DNA from: an uncultured Lachnospiraceae bacterium
GTDB taxonomy: Bacteria > Bacillota > Clostridia > Lachnospirales > Lachnospiraceae
NCBI GenBank assembly: GCA_900317825.1
Contig: ONIH01000004.1
Span: forward strand, 1 to 64,000
Reading direction: 5' to 3'
DNA: 64,000 bases
Shown: in pieces, positions 15,705 to 23,022 of the stretch
Layout of the letters: each line of letters opens with the position of its first letter
How positions within the stretch are numbered: position 1 is the first letter of the stretch
Position numbers and translations under genes: made by a program
The notes under the pieces: generated by a model
What the model saw: only the letters and a program-made list of their open reading frames with translations
Told to the model about the DNA's origin: nothing
The model's database searches: none

Positions 15705-17550
15705 CCAGCGTCTTAGACCATTTTCCGAAATATCTGACTCCGTTTACCGTGATGTACGGGCGGACGCTGATCCAGTAAGTCTTCCCCTTTTTTAGATTCT
15801 TAAATGTCACCTTCGTGCCGGACACATATGATTTCTGCCAGTTCTTTGCCTTCTGCTGCTTTATCGCAGTCTGATACTTTACAGTTTTTCCACTGACTGT
15901 GGTCTTTTTGATAGTAAGCGTCAGTTTGCGCGAACCTGCAGTCAGCATTGAGATCCCGCCCTTTTTCTTTTGGATTGAATTTATCTGACTCTTTGATATA
16001 CTGCTCGAGCTGCTGCTTCTCGTGACTGAAATGTCATTTGAGCTGTCAGTATTCCAGTAATCAGATGATGAGCCGCCTATACGTGAGTCTCCACCGGCTA
16101 TGGCTCCGGCAGTGTTGTAGCTGACTGGAGTATTGTCGGTAGTGCTGTTCGTCAAGCCGGAGTTATTTCTATTTCCAGAAATATTTCCACTTGTGTTATT
16201 CGTTGTATTGCTATTGCCAGTTGTTCCACTGGTTGAATTGGTTGAAGTGTTACCGGTGGAACCTCTTGTATTACCGCCAGTTTGCGTGTTACCGGTGGAG
16301 CCGGAATTGTTTCCAGTGTTTCCACTGTTAGAGCTGCTGTTTCCAGAGGTATTCCCTCTGGTAGTCCCACTGTTCCCCGAAGTATTTCCTCCAGTCGTGC
16401 TGCTGTTTCCAGAAGTGTTGCCTCCAGTAGTGCCCCTGTTCCCTGAAGTGTTTCCACTGGTCCCTGACGTGTTCCCGCCGGTTGGCGTATCTCCGCCGCC
16501 GGTCACTGCCGGTCCTGTGACTACCGTGGCAGGCTTCTCAGAAGACCTGTCAAAAGCCGTGTCAGAAAGTTGCAGTTCGTCCTGTGTATAGAAGTCAGTC
16601 GTATCCTGGTCATAGGTATGATACCCTTCGGTATCAGCGTCCACTGTCGCCTGTCCACCCAGCAGGTACGAGTCGTTATATGAGTCTGAATCATTGTCAT
16701 ACCAGGTCACGTCAACTATGTAGTTCTTCCCATCGATGGTCACGACATTCCACATATGTCCGTTGTCATTTCCATCCACGAGCTTCGTGCTGGTCACCAG
16801 CTTTGAAACGATGCCCGCATCCACGAATCTCTGTGTATGATCCATCAGATACTGGAAAGCCTTTGAATAGCCCTCGCAGACTACATTTGTAGATGGATCA
16901 TTATCGAAAACCGCTATCATACTCCATGGAGAGTTACTCGTAATCTCCGAATCCGGAGTGCTGTCCCAGGAATGGTCATAACTGACATGCTCTGAGATCC
17001 AGTCAGCATAGGCCTTTATCGTATCGTATATGCCCTTGCCCGAATTATCAGATATAACCTGTTCAGCTGTCGACTCTGCTGTCGTCACCTTCTGTAGAGT
17101 CGAACTGTCCAGCGTGAACTCATCTGCTCCACGGTAGCTTTTATCGACGCCTATAAACACGGTAAACTGTGAAAAATCACCAGCTATCTGTATATTATCT
17201 TCATTCGGCTCATCCGGATTTATCTCTTCGTAGCATAAAAGCTCTGGGTGATTATTCGAAGCATAGGTGTAGAGTTTTTTCCAAAGGTCACTTACCTGAT
17301 CTCCTAACGTTAATCCGTCCTGTGAAATATCAAAGGTGATCTTCGTCGAACCTCCCTCTCTCAGTACTCTCTCCAGTTCGCTTATCAGGTGATCATACAT
17401 ATGTCTCTCTGAGGCGGACAGTTTTGACAGGCTCCACGAAGCCCTCTTTACCGTGGTCTTCGCATAGACAGTACCCGCTGGTATCGAGCCAGCAACCACT
17501 GCCACAGCCAGAACAGAAATGAAGAATTTTTTCAGAAAAGAAACTCTCAT
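15688..17550 (-). CDS. Secreted transglutaminase-like protein with repetitive linker
   Basis: A 620-residue exported protein. It has a signal peptide (FLKKFFISVLAVAVVAGSIPAGTVYA), then a transglutaminase/protease-like domain (about 40-300). That domain has NVVCEGYSKAFQYL (nucleophile Cys), NGHMWNVVTIDGKNYIVDVTWYD (His and Asp). A long Gly/Asn/Ser/Thr linker (about 340-500) of degenerate GNTSGNSG/TTGG units follows, and the C-terminus is a fibronectin-III-like domain with GKTYWISVRPY and a basic tail. Such proteins sit on the cell surface and are usually peptidases or cross-linkers; activity here is inferred from motif order. Convergent with the YigZ gene. Confidence 0.85.
   Translation of the reverse strand: MRVSFLKKFFISVLAVAVVAGSIPAGTVYAKTTVKRASWSLSKLSASERHMYDHLISELERVLREGGSTKITFDISQDGLTLGDQVSDLWKKLYTYASNNHPELLCYEEINPDEPNEDNIQIAGDFSQFTVFIGVDKSYRGADEFTLDSSTLQKVTTAESTAEQVISDNSGKGIYDTIKAYADWISEHVSYDHSWDSTPDSEITSNSPWSMIAVFDNDPSTNVVCEGYSKAFQYLMDHTQRFVDAGIVSKLVTSTKLVDGNDNGHMWNVVTIDGKNYIVDVTWYDNDSDSYNDSYLLGGQATVDADTEGYHTYDQDTTDFYTQDELQLSDTAFDRSSEKPATVVTGPAVTGGGDTPTGGNTSGTSGNTSGNRGTTGGNTSGNSSTTGGNTSGNSGTTRGNTSGNSSSNSGNTGNNSGSTGNTQTGGNTRGSTGNTSTNSTSGTTGNSNTTNNTSGNISGNRNNSGLTNSTTDNTPVSYNTAGAIAGGDSRIGGSSSDYWNTDSSNDISVTRSSSSSSISKSQINSIQKKKGGISMLTAGSRKLTLTIKKTTVSGKTVKYQTAIKQQKAKNWQKSYVSGTKVTFKNLKKGKTYWISVRPYITVNGVRYFGKWSKTLVRKAK
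16100..16500 (-). repeat. Degenerate tandem repeats coding the GNTSG linker
   Basis: Runs of a roughly 12-15 nt unit coding Gly-Asn-Thr/Ser-Ser-Gly repeat across this part of the transglutaminase gene. The units differ in codons, so the array is old or selected as a spacer and not a fresh slippage product. Confidence 0.6.
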
Positions 17551-17644
17551 AAACGCACTCCTATGAAAAATCCCCCAATATCCTGTATTCCAAAAATCCC
17601 GTCACTTATACTAGAAAATTATACAGCACCATACTTTTCAAGTC

Positions 17645-17674
17645 AAAAAAATACCCCCGGCAATCCGCCAGGGG
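17645..17674 (-). terminator. Rho-independent terminator after the Ig-like protein gene
   Basis: GCCCCTGGC / GCCGGGGG arms on the minus strand followed by TATTTTTTT. Confidence 0.75.
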
Positions 17675-17698
17675 CACTTCATTTTTAAAAAATGCGTT

Positions 17699-18640
17699 TT
17701 ATCTGTAGTTATCGAAACCGATCGATGAGAGGCCGTAGTCGAGTTTTGCATTCATGTAAGCGTCGATTCCTGCAAGTGCCTTCTCGAGGTACTGTGAGGC
17801 TGTATCTTTCTGGTTCTTGTCAGCTGCCTGCTGCTTTACCTGATCGGCATAAGAACCTGTTACAGTATCAAAAGTGATCTTCGGTAATGAAGTCTTTGTG
17901 ACCTTTGTAGCGTCTACAGGTGTCTTTGATGTAGCTGTAAGTAAGTCAGTTCCCTTGGCGTCTGTAGCCTTTATCTCGATGTAGCTGATCTGCTTTTTAC
18001 TGTTTAAGGTAACAAATCCGGAGATATTTACATCGCTCATCATGATGCTTGTCTTGCCTGTCATGCCGACCGTGAGTGTATCCTTGGAATCTGTCGGAAC
18101 AGCTACGATGGCTGAACCTGTTACTGCTGTGTCTGCGCCAAGAAGCTTGATAGTAGTAGACTGTTCTGGTGAAACGATAGCCTTTGTCTTTACGTCATTA
18201 CCTGCTATGTTAAAAGTCTGATCTACGCCATTTGAAGCTACTGTGTTTACCAGCTCATTGAAGCGGTTTGCTTTCTGGGCGATAGAAACTGAAACCTTGC
18301 AGTTGTACTTCTTCTTGCCGACTTTTGCGGTAACGATAGCTGATCCTGTCGTTGCGACTGGCTTTACTGTAGCCGACTTCTTGTTCTTTGAAGCCTTGAC
18401 TGTGACTACCTTCTTGTCAGAAGATGACCACTTGATCTCTGCCTTCTTCGAAGTGTTCTTTACGCTCAGCTTGTAGCCCTTGTTCTGTGTGATCTTCAGG
18501 CTCTTCTTCGACAGTTTTACTGTCTTCTTTGCAGCTGCCTCAGCTGTTACTGCCTGCGGTGTCACAACCGGAGCCACCGTGAATACCATTGCTGCAGCCA
18601 TAACTACGGCTGCGATTCTTTTTGCCTGCTTGTTTAGCAT
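17699..18640 (-). CDS. Secreted protein with bacterial Ig-like (BIG2) domain
   Basis: A 313-residue exported protein: signal peptide (IAAVVMAAAMVFTVAPVVTPQAVTAEAAA), then a Lys-rich BIG2-like domain (about 40-125; KGYKLSVKNTSKKAEIKWSSSDKKVVTV ... GSAIVTAKVGKKKYNCKVSV). The remaining ~190 residues are of unrecognised type. BIG2 domains are common on Lachnospiraceae surface proteins next to other modules; no catalytic motif is visible. It has its own promoter and terminator and no operon partner. Function unknown. Confidence 0.75.
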   Translation of the reverse strand: MLNKQAKRIAAVVMAAAMVFTVAPVVTPQAVTAEAAAKKTVKLSKKSLKITQNKGYKLSVKNTSKKAEIKWSSSDKKVVTVKASKNKKSATVKPVATTGSAIVTAKVGKKKYNCKVSVSIAQKANRFNELVNTVASNGVDQTFNIAGNDVKTKAIVSPEQSTTIKLLGADTAVTGSAIVAVPTDSKDTLTVGMTGKTSIMMSDVNISGFVTLNSKKQISYIEIKATDAKGTDLLTATSKTPVDATKVTKTSLPKITFDTVTGSYADQVKQQAADKNQKDTASQYLEKALAGIDAYMNAKLDYGLSSIGFDNYR

Positions 18641-18684
18641 ATCCCATCCATCCTTTCATGGAGAATTTATTTTTTACAAGTATG

Positions 18685-18713
18685 ATAATAGTCCTCTTCG
18701 CCCCGGATTTCAA
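18685..18713 (-). promoter_or_regulatory. Sigma-A promoter of the Ig-like protein gene
   Basis: TTGAAA (18708-18713), 17-nt spacer, TATTAT (18685-18690) on the minus strand, about 45 nt upstream of the ATG, which is preceded by GAAAGGA. Confidence 0.7.
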
Positions 18714-18832
18714 CTCTTATAAAAATACAATCGCGCCTGAATGTCGTCACTCACGTCGAACAGATCACCCGATATGTGTGCCAGATAGTCATCTATCTCA
18801 TGTGTAGCTTCTTCTACTGATATTTTTTCAGT
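18710..18832 (-). pseudogene. Orphan open frame without a start codon, possible gene remnant
   Basis: Forty sense codons with a protein-like composition (…SVEEATHEIDDYLAHISG… DDIQARLYFYKS) run between a TAG (18833-18835) and a TGA (18710-18712). There is no ATG, GTG or TTG start. The same frame continues upstream of the TAG for about 18 codons. I do not recognise the family. It may be the eroded C-terminus of an old gene, with the promoter of the downstream surface protein now over its end. The rest of 18641-18945 holds only promoters. Confidence 0.3.
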
Positions 18833-18902
18833 CTACACAGTGGTATTTTTAATGTCTGTTATAGAATATATGTTCGTGGTTTCCTGATTTTATTTTACCG
18901 TG

Positions 18903-18908
18903 TATAAT
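18903..18908 (+). promoter_or_regulatory. -10 box upstream of the small antitoxin-like gene
   Basis: Perfect TATAAT 37 nt before the ATG at 18946; the -35 region (TTTCCT at 18880-18885) is weak. RBS AGAGAGG precedes the ATG by 8 nt. Confidence 0.5.
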
Positions 18909-18945
18909 AGAAAAAGGATTTGTCATAGAAAGAGAGGTATGTGCT

Positions 18946-19200
18946 ATGGCTACATTACAGGAAAAGAGAGATACCATAATAAATATCGTTGATTCATTGG
19001 ACGCAGATTCACTTGACAGGATGTACAACTATGTCATTTCATTTCAGAATATTCCATATAGCAAAAATGAAGCAAAAGGCTCCGATAATTCTGGCAGTAA
19101 GAAAACAGTCCGACAAAGAATATCCAAAGATGATTTACATGAAGGAATTACTGCAATAGGTAAAGAATATGCTTCAGACCTGAAGAGACTTGCGCAATGA
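18946..19200 (+). CDS. Small hypothetical protein, antitoxin-like
   Basis: An 84-residue acidic-to-basic protein, MATLQEKRDTIINIVDSLD at the start, a short helix pair, a Ser/Gly/Lys linker (about 43-55), then a second helical region ending GKEYASDLKRLAQ. I do not recognise a family with certainty. The size, the two-part build and a downstream ATG overlapping its stop codon (ATGA at 19197-19200) resemble the antitoxin of a toxin-antitoxin pair. The base composition is AT-richer than the flanking genes, which fits transfer. The coupled downstream frame is only 18 codons long and stops inside a long inverted repeat, so any partner is broken. Confidence 0.5.
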   Translation: MATLQEKRDTIINIVDSLDADSLDRMYNYVISFQNIPYSKNEAKGSDNSGSKKTVRQRISKDDLHEGITAIGKEYASDLKRLAQ

Positions 19201-19253
19201 ACGGATTAATTTATTTAGAGCCAGATTGTCTCAGCACCTGGTTTTCAATATAG
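19197..19253 (+). pseudogene. Truncated partner frame coupled to the antitoxin-like gene
   Basis: Starts in an ATGA overlap with the preceding gene and reads 18 residues (MNGLIYLEPDCLSTWFSI), then meets a TAG that is the last three bases of the first TTTTCAATATAG motif of the inverted repeat. This looks like the 5' end of a second gene cut off by the element. No continuation was found downstream of the repeat. Confidence 0.35.
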
Positions 19254-19526
19254 TAGTCAGGCATGACCGAATTCTACAATTTCAGTTTTCATTTTCAATA
19301 CAGAGTGCTATATAGCCAAAAATCTACAATCCATCTGAACCATTATTTCAATATATCCTTTCTTCTTTGTGCAAAAATACAAAAATCGCACTTTTAGCGA
19401 AAAAAATCATGATTCAGGCGGGGTTTTCGCAGAAATTATTGTAGATTGCGGAGCCGGAAATTTTCTATATTGAAAACAAAACTGGAAATTGTAGATTTTC
19501 ATGCAGATTTTTACTATATTGAAACC
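19240..19526. repeat. Long AT-rich inverted repeat (about 96-nt arms)
   Basis: The left arm (19240-19335) and the right arm (19431-19526) are imperfect reverse complements of each other. Both arms are built from alternating motifs TTTCAATATAG and TCTACAATTTC: left copies at 19243, 19274, 19293 and 19323; right copies, inverted, at 19438, 19465, 19488 and 19514. Like motifs recur about every 50 nt. Extra single copies lie at 19346 and 19556. The loop (19336-19430) has its own small stems (GTGC/GCAC, GCGAAAA/TTTTCGC). No open frame of note. Type of element unknown. Confidence 0.75.
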
Positions 19527-19623
19527 TCTCCAGGGATTGCAAAATAGAAACATCACTATACTGAAACCGCGACTGAGAATTAACTGGGAATCATAAATTT
19601 CCTCCTATTTGCTGGAATTAACC

Positions 19624-19657
19624 AAAAAAGCCGCATCCGGCGAACCGGATGCGGCTT
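19624..19657 (-). terminator. Rho-independent terminator after the NlpC/P60 gene
   Basis: AAAGCCGCATCCGG / CCGGATGCGGCTTT with loop CGAA, followed by T-rich sequence on the minus strand. Confidence 0.9.
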
Positions 19658-19669
19658 TGGGTATATGGA

Positions 19670-20908
19670 TTACAGTACACGACGTACTGCGAGAATTCCT
19701 CTGTAGTTGGCGTTTGAGATCTTGATGCCGTCACGAGCGTTCGATGCGTGAACGATGCGTCCGCCGCCGATATAAAGGGCTACGTGGCCGCTGTAGCATA
19801 CGATGTCTCCCGGCTGCATGTCAGAAGTAGAAACGGCTCTTCCGACGCTTCTGTCTGCAGATGATGAATGAGGAAGACTTACTCCGAAGTGGCTGTAAAC
19901 ACTCATAACGAATCCTGAGCAGTCAGCTCCGTTTGTAAGTGATGTGCCGCCCCATACATAAGGGTTTCCTACAAACTGTGTGGCATAGCTTGCTACTGAG
20001 CTTCCGCTTCCGCCTGAAGGAGCGCTGTATGATGAGCTTGAGCTGCTTGAAGATGATGATGAGCTCGAGCTAGATGATGATGAACTGCTGGATGAATCAG
20101 CTGCGTCATTTACTCTGGCTGAAGCGCTCTTTACTGCCGCTTTAGCTTCTGCCTTCTTCTTGGCAGCCTTTACTGCTGCGATGGTCTTTGCATGATGGAA
20201 AGTATCGTGAACTGATACATAGTCAGCTGATACATATCCGGCGTCATCATCGGCCTTTACTTTTACCCAGCCGTCCTTGTCTGTGCTTAATACTGTAAGG
20301 TTTGCTCCGCCTGGAACTAAGTCGAGGACTTCAGCGTCCTTATCAGCCTTGTCTCTTACCTTCAGTGTAGTAGTGTTTACAGTAGCTTTCTTGGTAGCTG
20401 CTTTCTTTACAGCTGACTCGCTTCCTACTGTAAGGTAATCGTTCTTTACCCAGCCTGTCACATCTCCAGATGTGATCTTCGTCCAGTCGCCCTTTGTAGC
20501 AACTACGTGGCCGAGATTGTTATTATAGATAAAACCAACGAGCTTTGAATCTGCGCTGGCGTGCTTTCTGACATTTGCGTGATCAGATACCTTTGCTACA
20601 GCAAGCTTGTCGTACCTGGCCTCCTCTGCTGCCTTGTCTTCCTCAGCCTTCTGCTCTTCTTCATCGAGCTCCTCTGATGTATCTGAAACTGCTTCTGCAA
20701 GTACTCTGTTAACTCCTGAGAGAGTGGATCCTGTTCCTGTAACCTGTGAGCTGACGTCGCCTGAAGCTGAGTCATCTGCTGCTGCCTCAAGGATAGTAGC
20801 TGAAGCTCCTGCTAATGGCGCTGCCTGCGCGTTGATCGAAGCTCCTGCGAACATGATACCTGCTGAAAGTGTAAGTGCTGCTGCCTGAATTCTACGATTA
20901 CGGTTCAT
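19670..20908 (-). CDS. Secreted NlpC/P60 peptidoglycan endopeptidase with SH3 domains
   Basis: Cell-wall hydrolase of 412 residues. It has a signal peptide (AALTLSAGIMFAGASINAQA), an acidic Glu/Ala coiled stretch (about 77-95), and two bacterial SH3 repeats (about 100-160 and 175-235; DHANVRKHASADSKLVGFI, TTLKVRDKADKDAEVLDLV). A run of more than 20 serines (about 270-294) comes before an NlpC/P60 domain with catalytic Cys in NGADCSGFVMSVYSHFG and His in GHVALYIGGGRIVHAS. It likely cuts stem peptides outside the membrane. The gene is single-standing with its own promoter (20976-21004). Confidence 0.95.
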   Translation of the reverse strand: MNRNRRIQAAALTLSAGIMFAGASINAQAAPLAGASATILEAAADDSASGDVSSQVTGTGSTLSGVNRVLAEAVSDTSEELDEEEQKAEEDKAAEEARYDKLAVAKVSDHANVRKHASADSKLVGFIYNNNLGHVVATKGDWTKITSGDVTGWVKNDYLTVGSESAVKKAATKKATVNTTTLKVRDKADKDAEVLDLVPGGANLTVLSTDKDGWVKVKADDDAGYVSADYVSVHDTFHHAKTIAAVKAAKKKAEAKAAVKSASARVNDAADSSSSSSSSSSSSSSSSSSSSSSYSAPSGGSGSSVASYATQFVGNPYVWGGTSLTNGADCSGFVMSVYSHFGVSLPHSSSADRSVGRAVSTSDMQPGDIVCYSGHVALYIGGGRIVHASNARDGIKISNANYRGILAVRRVL

Positions 20909-20975
20909 CCTGTATATTTCCTCTGATAATTGTTATATAGAACTTAACATTTATTACAAATCTGTTACGATTGTT

Positions 20976-21004
20976 ACTATACACTCTTATCAGGATTTTG
21001 TCAA
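20976..21004 (-). promoter_or_regulatory. Sigma-A promoter of the NlpC/P60 gene
   Basis: TTGACA (20999-21004), 17-nt spacer, TATAGT (20976-20981) on the minus strand; about 70-nt leader. Confidence 0.75.
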
Positions 21005-21033
21005 GAAAAAATCTTGAATTTTTCTTGAAACCG

Positions 21034-21216
21034 GTTACTATTCACGGCAGGCTTCTGTGGGGGTTTACGACGGACGCACTTGTGCGGACGTTTGAATACC
21101 CACAGAAGCCTGCCTGTGAAGCAGGAACCTCCCCAGCAACCGCAGACTTTTAGCATCGAAGATGCGTAAGCGCGGTTGGTCTGCGGTCTGATTGGGGAGG
21201 TGCCGTGAATAGTAAC
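21034..21216. mobile_element. Full-length palindromic element (family P1), MITE-like
   Basis: A 183-nt element with perfect 16-nt terminal inverted repeats GTTACTATTCACGGCA / TGCCGTGAATAGTAAC (21034-21049, 21201-21216). Nested inside are GGCTTCTGTGGG/CCCACAGAAGCC, ACCTCCCCA/TGGGGAGGT (21127-21135, 21193-21201) and CCGCAGAC/GTCTGCGG (21140-21147, 21179-21186). It is flanked by near-identical GAAACCG (21027-21033) and GAAGCCG (21217-21223), a probable target duplication with one change. Its first ~100 nt recur at 4202-4301. It lies just past the trxB stop. Confidence 0.75.
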
Positions 21217-21223
21217 GAAGCCG

Positions 21224-22123
21224 TTAAATCTTCAGGAAGTTCTGCACGCTGGTCACGGCGTTCGCCCCATCTGCGGCTGCAGTTATCACCTGGCGCAGCT
21301 GCTTGGTCCTCAGGTCCCCTGCTGCAAAAATGCCCGGAATACTTGTCACACAGTCCTCGCCGGCCTTTATATAGCCTCTCTCGTCGGTCTCCGGGAGTCC
21401 CGTAATGCCTCCGATATTCGGCTGGGTGCCGACCGCCATAAAGACTCCGTTCACCGGAAGCGTGGACTTCTCGCCAGTCTTTTTATTCTCGGTCTCGACT
21501 CCGGTCACCGCATTTTCACCGTCTACTTTTGTTACAATAGTGTCATATATAAATGTAACATTTTCTTTTACAGCAGCTTCATCAACTAAGGACTTCGCTC
21601 CTCTGAACTCGTCTCTCCTATGGATCAGGTAGACGTGACCCGCGAATCTCGAGAGAAAAATAGCGTCTCCTAAGGCCACGTCTCCGCCGCCTACTACTGC
21701 TACATCCTTTTCTCTGAAAAATGCCCCGTCACAGGTCGCGCAGTAAGACACGCCTTTTCCTCTGAGTTCTGCTTCTCCCGGTACTCCAAGCTGCCTGTGG
21801 TCGGCTCCAAGTGCGAGGATCACTGTCTTTGTATCTATAATGCTTCCGTCAGCGAGTGTCACCTTTGTCGGTTCCACTGCCGTGACTTGTCCGCTTCTGA
21901 ACTCGCAGCCGAGCTTTTCAGCGTGCTCACGGAACTTCATGCCGAGCTCCATTCCGTTTATTCCGAGAAGTCCAGGGTAGTTGTCTACCCTGTCTGTCGT
22001 CGCTATCTGGCCGCCTCCGACCGGAGTATTTTCTATAAGAAGAGAGTCAAGTCCCGCTCTCTTCGCGTATATGGCTGCCGTAAGTCCTGCCGGTCCGCTG
22101 CCGACTATCACTGTATCGTACAT
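21224..22123 (-). CDS. trxB: Thioredoxin reductase
   Basis: NADPH-dependent FAD enzyme that reduces thioredoxin. The 299 residues start MYDTVIVGSGPAGLTAAIYA (FAD-binding GxGxxG at 8-13). They carry the redox motif CATC (128-131), the NADPH site VAVVGGGDVALGDAIFLSR and the ending GIFAAGDLRTKQLRQVITAAADGA. The start at 22121-22123 follows AGGAGG by 5 nt; the open frame reaches 22156 without support. A palindromic element begins 7 nt after the stop. Confidence 0.96.
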   Translation of the reverse strand: MYDTVIVGSGPAGLTAAIYAKRAGLDSLLIENTPVGGGQIATTDRVDNYPGLLGINGMELGMKFREHAEKLGCEFRSGQVTAVEPTKVTLADGSIIDTKTVILALGADHRQLGVPGEAELRGKGVSYCATCDGAFFREKDVAVVGGGDVALGDAIFLSRFAGHVYLIHRRDEFRGAKSLVDEAAVKENVTFIYDTIVTKVDGENAVTGVETENKKTGEKSTLPVNGVFMAVGTQPNIGGITGLPETDERGYIKAGEDCVTSIPGIFAAGDLRTKQLRQVITAAADGANAVTSVQNFLKI

Positions 22124-22184
22124 AAGCGCCTCCTGTTTTATTTGTATTGTACGCAATTTAATTTAACACAATGCACTACAGCTG

Positions 22185-23021
22185 TCAAGCTTTGCGGATT
22201 TTCCCTTCATCGAGAGTAATCCTGTGCTCCTTGTAGAGGTGACCTATGGCGCGCTTGAAGGCGGCTTTTGAAAGTCCAGTCTCACGCTTTATGACTTCAG
22301 GCGAGGCTTTCTCGGAGAATGGCAGGACTCCGGCGTAGGAGTCGATGATCGCCATGATCTTCGAGCCGTCATCGTCGAGCTCGAGATAGGCGTCTTTTCT
22401 GGTCGTGAGAGCGAGCTTCCCGTCCGGCTTCACATCGGTGACCCGAAGTGTTATGACGTCGCCTATCCGGTAATTCCCGGTGTCCTCATGTCTCGGTATC
22501 ATACCCGAAAAAATGTCGTCCACCGCCACAAAAGTCCCGAAGTCATGTCCGAACTCGTAAATCCTGCCATTTACCTCGTCATCACGCTTGTACGGGCTGT
22601 CTGTTCTCAGATAATGATAGAGATGTCTCATCGTAGCTGCTGGCCGTCCGCTCTTATCTATGTAAAGACGCACGAGGATTTCATCGCCTTTTTCAGGTCT
22701 GCCGTTTATCTCATGGAATGGCAGCAGCAGGTCCTTCGGAAGACCCCAGTCAAGGAATAGTCCTATCTTCGTGACATCCTTTACAGTAAGCGGCTTCACC
22801 TGATCTAAGGTGATAAGAGGCTCCTTCGTCGTAGCTATGGGTCTGTCCTTCGAGTCGAGATACAAAAATACCTTTACCATGTCGCCGGCCTTGGCGCCTT
22901 CCGGCACTTCCTTTGACGGCAGGAGGACTCTTTTCTCATCTCCGGCATTTTCCTCAAGAAGAGCTCCGAACTCCTTGAAATGCGCTATCTTTAATTCCTG
23001 ATATTCACACAGTTTAAACAT
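22185..23021 (-). CDS. cvfB: CvfB family S1-domain RNA-binding protein
   Basis: A 278-residue protein with the CvfB architecture: successive S1-like OB folds (about 1-65, 70-130 and 140-205, e.g. VGLFLDWGLPKDLLLPFHEI-type repeats) and a C-terminal winged helix (about 215-275, SPEVIKRETGLSKAAFKRAIGHLYKEHRI). Staphylococcal CvfB affects virulence and RNA levels; the molecular job is not settled. It follows the GT2 gene by 1 nt and so is probably cotranscribed with it. Confidence 0.9.
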   Translation of the reverse strand: MFKLCEYQELKIAHFKEFGALLEENAGDEKRVLLPSKEVPEGAKAGDMVKVFLYLDSKDRPIATTKEPLITLDQVKPLTVKDVTKIGLFLDWGLPKDLLLPFHEINGRPEKGDEILVRLYIDKSGRPAATMRHLYHYLRTDSPYKRDDEVNGRIYEFGHDFGTFVAVDDIFSGMIPRHEDTGNYRIGDVITLRVTDVKPDGKLALTTRKDAYLELDDDGSKIMAIIDSYAGVLPFSEKASPEVIKRETGLSKAAFKRAIGHLYKEHRITLDEGKIRKA

Positions 23022-23022
23022 A

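Noticed and set aside
16133..16591. Val/Leu/Pro-rich plus-strand frame that looks like a membrane repeat protein
   Set aside because: It is the complement of the GNTSG-coding repeats of the transglutaminase gene.
19201..19669. A hidden protein gene in the 469-nt gap
   Set aside because: All frames are short and stop-rich; the inverted repeat explains the sequence better.
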